Shown: piece after piece, positions 14,772-15,846 of the stretch
How the letters are laid out: every line of letters begins with the position of its first letter
Numbering within the stretch: position 1 is the first letter of the stretch
DNA from: Neofamilia sp964346535
Lineage (GTDB): Bacteria; Bacillota; Clostridia; Tissierellales; Peptoniphilaceae
Reading direction: 5' to 3'
Assembly: GCA_964346535.1 (NCBI GenBank)
Contig: CAYFUN010000031.1
Coordinates: 1-15,846, forward strand
DNA: 15,846 nt
Program-made: the position numbers and the translations under genes
The notes under the pieces: generated by a model
The model's database searches: none
The model's input: only the letters and a program-made list of their open reading frames with translations
What the model was told of the DNA's origin: nothing

Positions 14772-15206
14772 TTATTTTATTCCACTAGAGCCAAAACCGC
14801 CGTCAGCCCTTTGAGTTTCTTCTAATTCTAAAACTTCTTCTATTTGAACTTTTTCGTACTTGATAGCTACCATTTGAGCAATTCTGTCTCCATTGTTAAT
14901 TACAAAGTCTTTCTTGCCTAGGTTAATTAATATTACGCCTAGCTCTCCCCTGTAATCAGAATCAATTGTTCCAATGCCATTGGCAAGGGTGATGCCGTTT
15001 TTTAGAGAAAGGCCAGACCTAGCCCTAACTTGGACTTCGTAGCCATCTGGAATTTCTAAATATAATCCTGTAGGCACTAAAGCAATATCTCCAACTTTAA
15101 GTTCAAGAGGCTCTTTTAAAAATGCCCTTATATCCATTCCAGCAGAACCTGGTGTTTTATAGGCTGGTAAGTCATTTGTACTTTTATTTATAATCTTAAT
15201 TTTCAT
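14772..15206 (-). CDS. dut: dUTP pyrophosphatase (dUTPase)
   Basis: Dut hydrolyses dUTP to dUMP and pyrophosphate, keeping uracil out of DNA and feeding dTMP synthesis. All five motifs of the trimeric family are present in order: GSAGMDIRAF, ARSGLSLKNGI, GTIDSDYRGELGVI, GDRIAQMV and the C-terminal ADGGFGSSG that closes over the nucleotide. At 144 residues it is the normal length. I start it at ATG 15206 (MKIKIINKS) with AGGAG five bases upstream; the in-frame TTG at 15221 lies above the ribosome site. It appears to be the first gene of the long operon; ftsK begins one base after its stop. Confidence 0.95.
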   Translation of the reverse strand: MKIKIINKSTNDLPAYKTPGSAGMDIRAFLKEPLELKVGDIALVPTGLYLEIPDGYEVQVRARSGLSLKNGITLANGIGTIDSDYRGELGVILINLGKKDFVINNGDRIAQMVAIKYEKVQIEEVLELEETQRADGGFGSSGIK

Positions 15207-15238
15207 AATATCTCCTAGCAAACTAATGTTCTGTTTTT

Positions 15239-15267
15239 ATTATAAACTAACTTTGTAAAAATATAAA
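15239..15267 (-). promoter_or_regulatory. Probable sigma-A promoter of the dut-ftsK-rimO-pgsA-cinA-recA operon
   Basis: On the minus strand a perfect TATAAT (15244-15239) lies 17 bases after TTTATA (15267-15262; four of six -35 matches). Transcription would start near 15232, about 25 bases before dut. Because downstream genes overlap or nearly touch and no terminator is visible, this promoter may serve the whole run. I see no obvious LexA-type palindrome near it. Confidence 0.5.
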
Positions 15268-15326
15268 GTCTCTTTTTTAATTATAACCTATAGACTTGAA
15301 GAATTGGGGATTTTTTCGATTTTATC

Positions 15327-15846
15327 TTATGATTTTTCTCTTAGAAATTTAATTTTACAATCTATCTTATAAATAATATCTAAAATCTTATCTCTAGCAA
15401 AGGGGTCTAAGTTGGCTGTTATTTCATCAAATATTAGTAGGTCTGGCTTGTGGCCAAGAGTCAAGGCTAAGGATAGGCTTTTTTTCATTCCTGTGGAGTA
15501 TTCTTTAACTTGCTTAGATGCAGATATTTTTAAGTCCTTAACTAGGCCCATAAAATATGACCTGTCCCAATTTTTATAAACTTTTGAATAAAAATTTTCT
15601 ACCTTGTAAATATTATATTTTCTTGGAAATGGCAAGTCTGTTAGACCTAAGCCAATATTTTCTTTCACAGTTGCAAAATTTTTTGTCCTGTTATCTACTC
15701 CAAACACTTTAATAGTTCCTTGGTCAGCCTTTAGCGCATTCATTATAGCCCTAATTAAAGTAGTCTTTCCTGCTCCATTTTTCCCAATTAGGCCAACTAT
15801 AGTTCCTTGGGGAATGTCTAGGGTAATATTTTTAAGTTCAAAGCCT
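15327..15846 (-). CDS. ABC transporter ATP-binding protein (YtrB type), start beyond window, 3' end apparently truncated
   Basis: The open frame enters from the right edge, so the true N-terminus is outside. The visible 172 codons begin at about the second strand (GFELKNITLDIPQG) and include Walker A GLIGKNGAGKTTL, a Q-loop region (NIGLGLTDLPF), the signature variant YSTGMKKSLSLA, and Walker B LLIFDEITANLDP. The spacer with ENFYSKVYKNWDRSYF resembles YtrB/YhcG-type ATPases of small GntR-controlled exporters. The protein stops at ...DIIYKIDCKIKFLREKS, some 30 residues after Walker B, where the family continues with the switch-histidine strand. None of the three frames downstream supplies it. 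A weak echo (DKIEKIPN) in the same frame after the stop could be a remnant. It may be a decayed gene with an internal 3' deletion; ATP hydrolysis should be impaired. The dut promoter lies immediately downstream. Confidence 0.7.
   Translation of the reverse strand, partial: GFELKNITLDIPQGTIVGLIGKNGAGKTTLIRAIMNALKADQGTIKVFGVDNRTKNFATVKENIGLGLTDLPFPRKYNIYKVENFYSKVYKNWDRSYFMGLVKDLKISASKQVKEYSTGMKKSLSLALTLGHKPDLLIFDEITANLDPFARDKILDIIYKIDCKIKFLREKS

Noticed and set aside
15207..15221. TTG start for dut at 15221
   Set aside because: It lies upstream of the AGGAG site; ATG at 15206 gives the normal dUTPase N-terminus.

Overview
The window is AT-rich chromosomal DNA of a Gram-positive, Firmicutes-type bacterium. 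I infer an anaerobic coccus of the Peptoniphilaceae/Tissierellia kind (Anaerococcus- or Finegoldia-like), but no marker gene fixes the species. Evidence is the very low GC content, strong AGGAGG-type ribosome binding sites, TTG/alternative starts, RNase Y, and the FtsK-RimO-PgsA-CinA-RecA gene order common in Firmicutes. I see no tRNA, rRNA, CRISPR array, insertion sequence or prophage, and no gene-free stretch longer than about 190 bp.

Left part (1-3170): a zinc/manganese-type ABC transporter binding lipoprotein (minus strand, cut by the left edge) is divergent from a Fur-family repressor (plus strand). The 148-bp gap holds promoters and palindromes that could be metal-regulator operators. 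Nineteen bases after the regulator comes a 713-codon gene for an unusual protein: an N-terminal zinc ribbon, a roughly 500-residue charged low-complexity region and about five C-terminal membrane segments. A strong plus-strand terminator closes this unit and faces the minus-strand terminator of rny.

Main part (3172-15244): a long minus-strand run, read right to left as dut, ftsK, rimO, pgsA, cinA, recA, an Mre11/SbcD-like nuclease, three ORFs that together look like a Rad50/SbcC split into pieces, then rny. From dut to the last Rad50 piece, neighbours overlap or are 1-12 bp apart and I see no internal terminator, so a roughly 10-kb operon from a promoter in front of dut is likely. rny has its own promoter and a strong terminator. 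The theme is nucleotide-pool hygiene, chromosome segregation, translation modification, phospholipid synthesis and recombinational repair.

Right end (15327-15846): an ABC-transporter ATPase of the YtrB type, cut by the window edge. Its 3' end looks truncated, stopping soon after Walker B and before the switch histidine.

The most interesting items are the naturally split Mre11-Rad50-like module, with the break just past the zinc hook and a separate 82-residue coiled-coil protein between the halves; the rny start, where the only codon correctly spaced from a strong Shine-Dalgarno is AUC; and the zinc-ribbon membrane protein coupled to the Fur-family gene.
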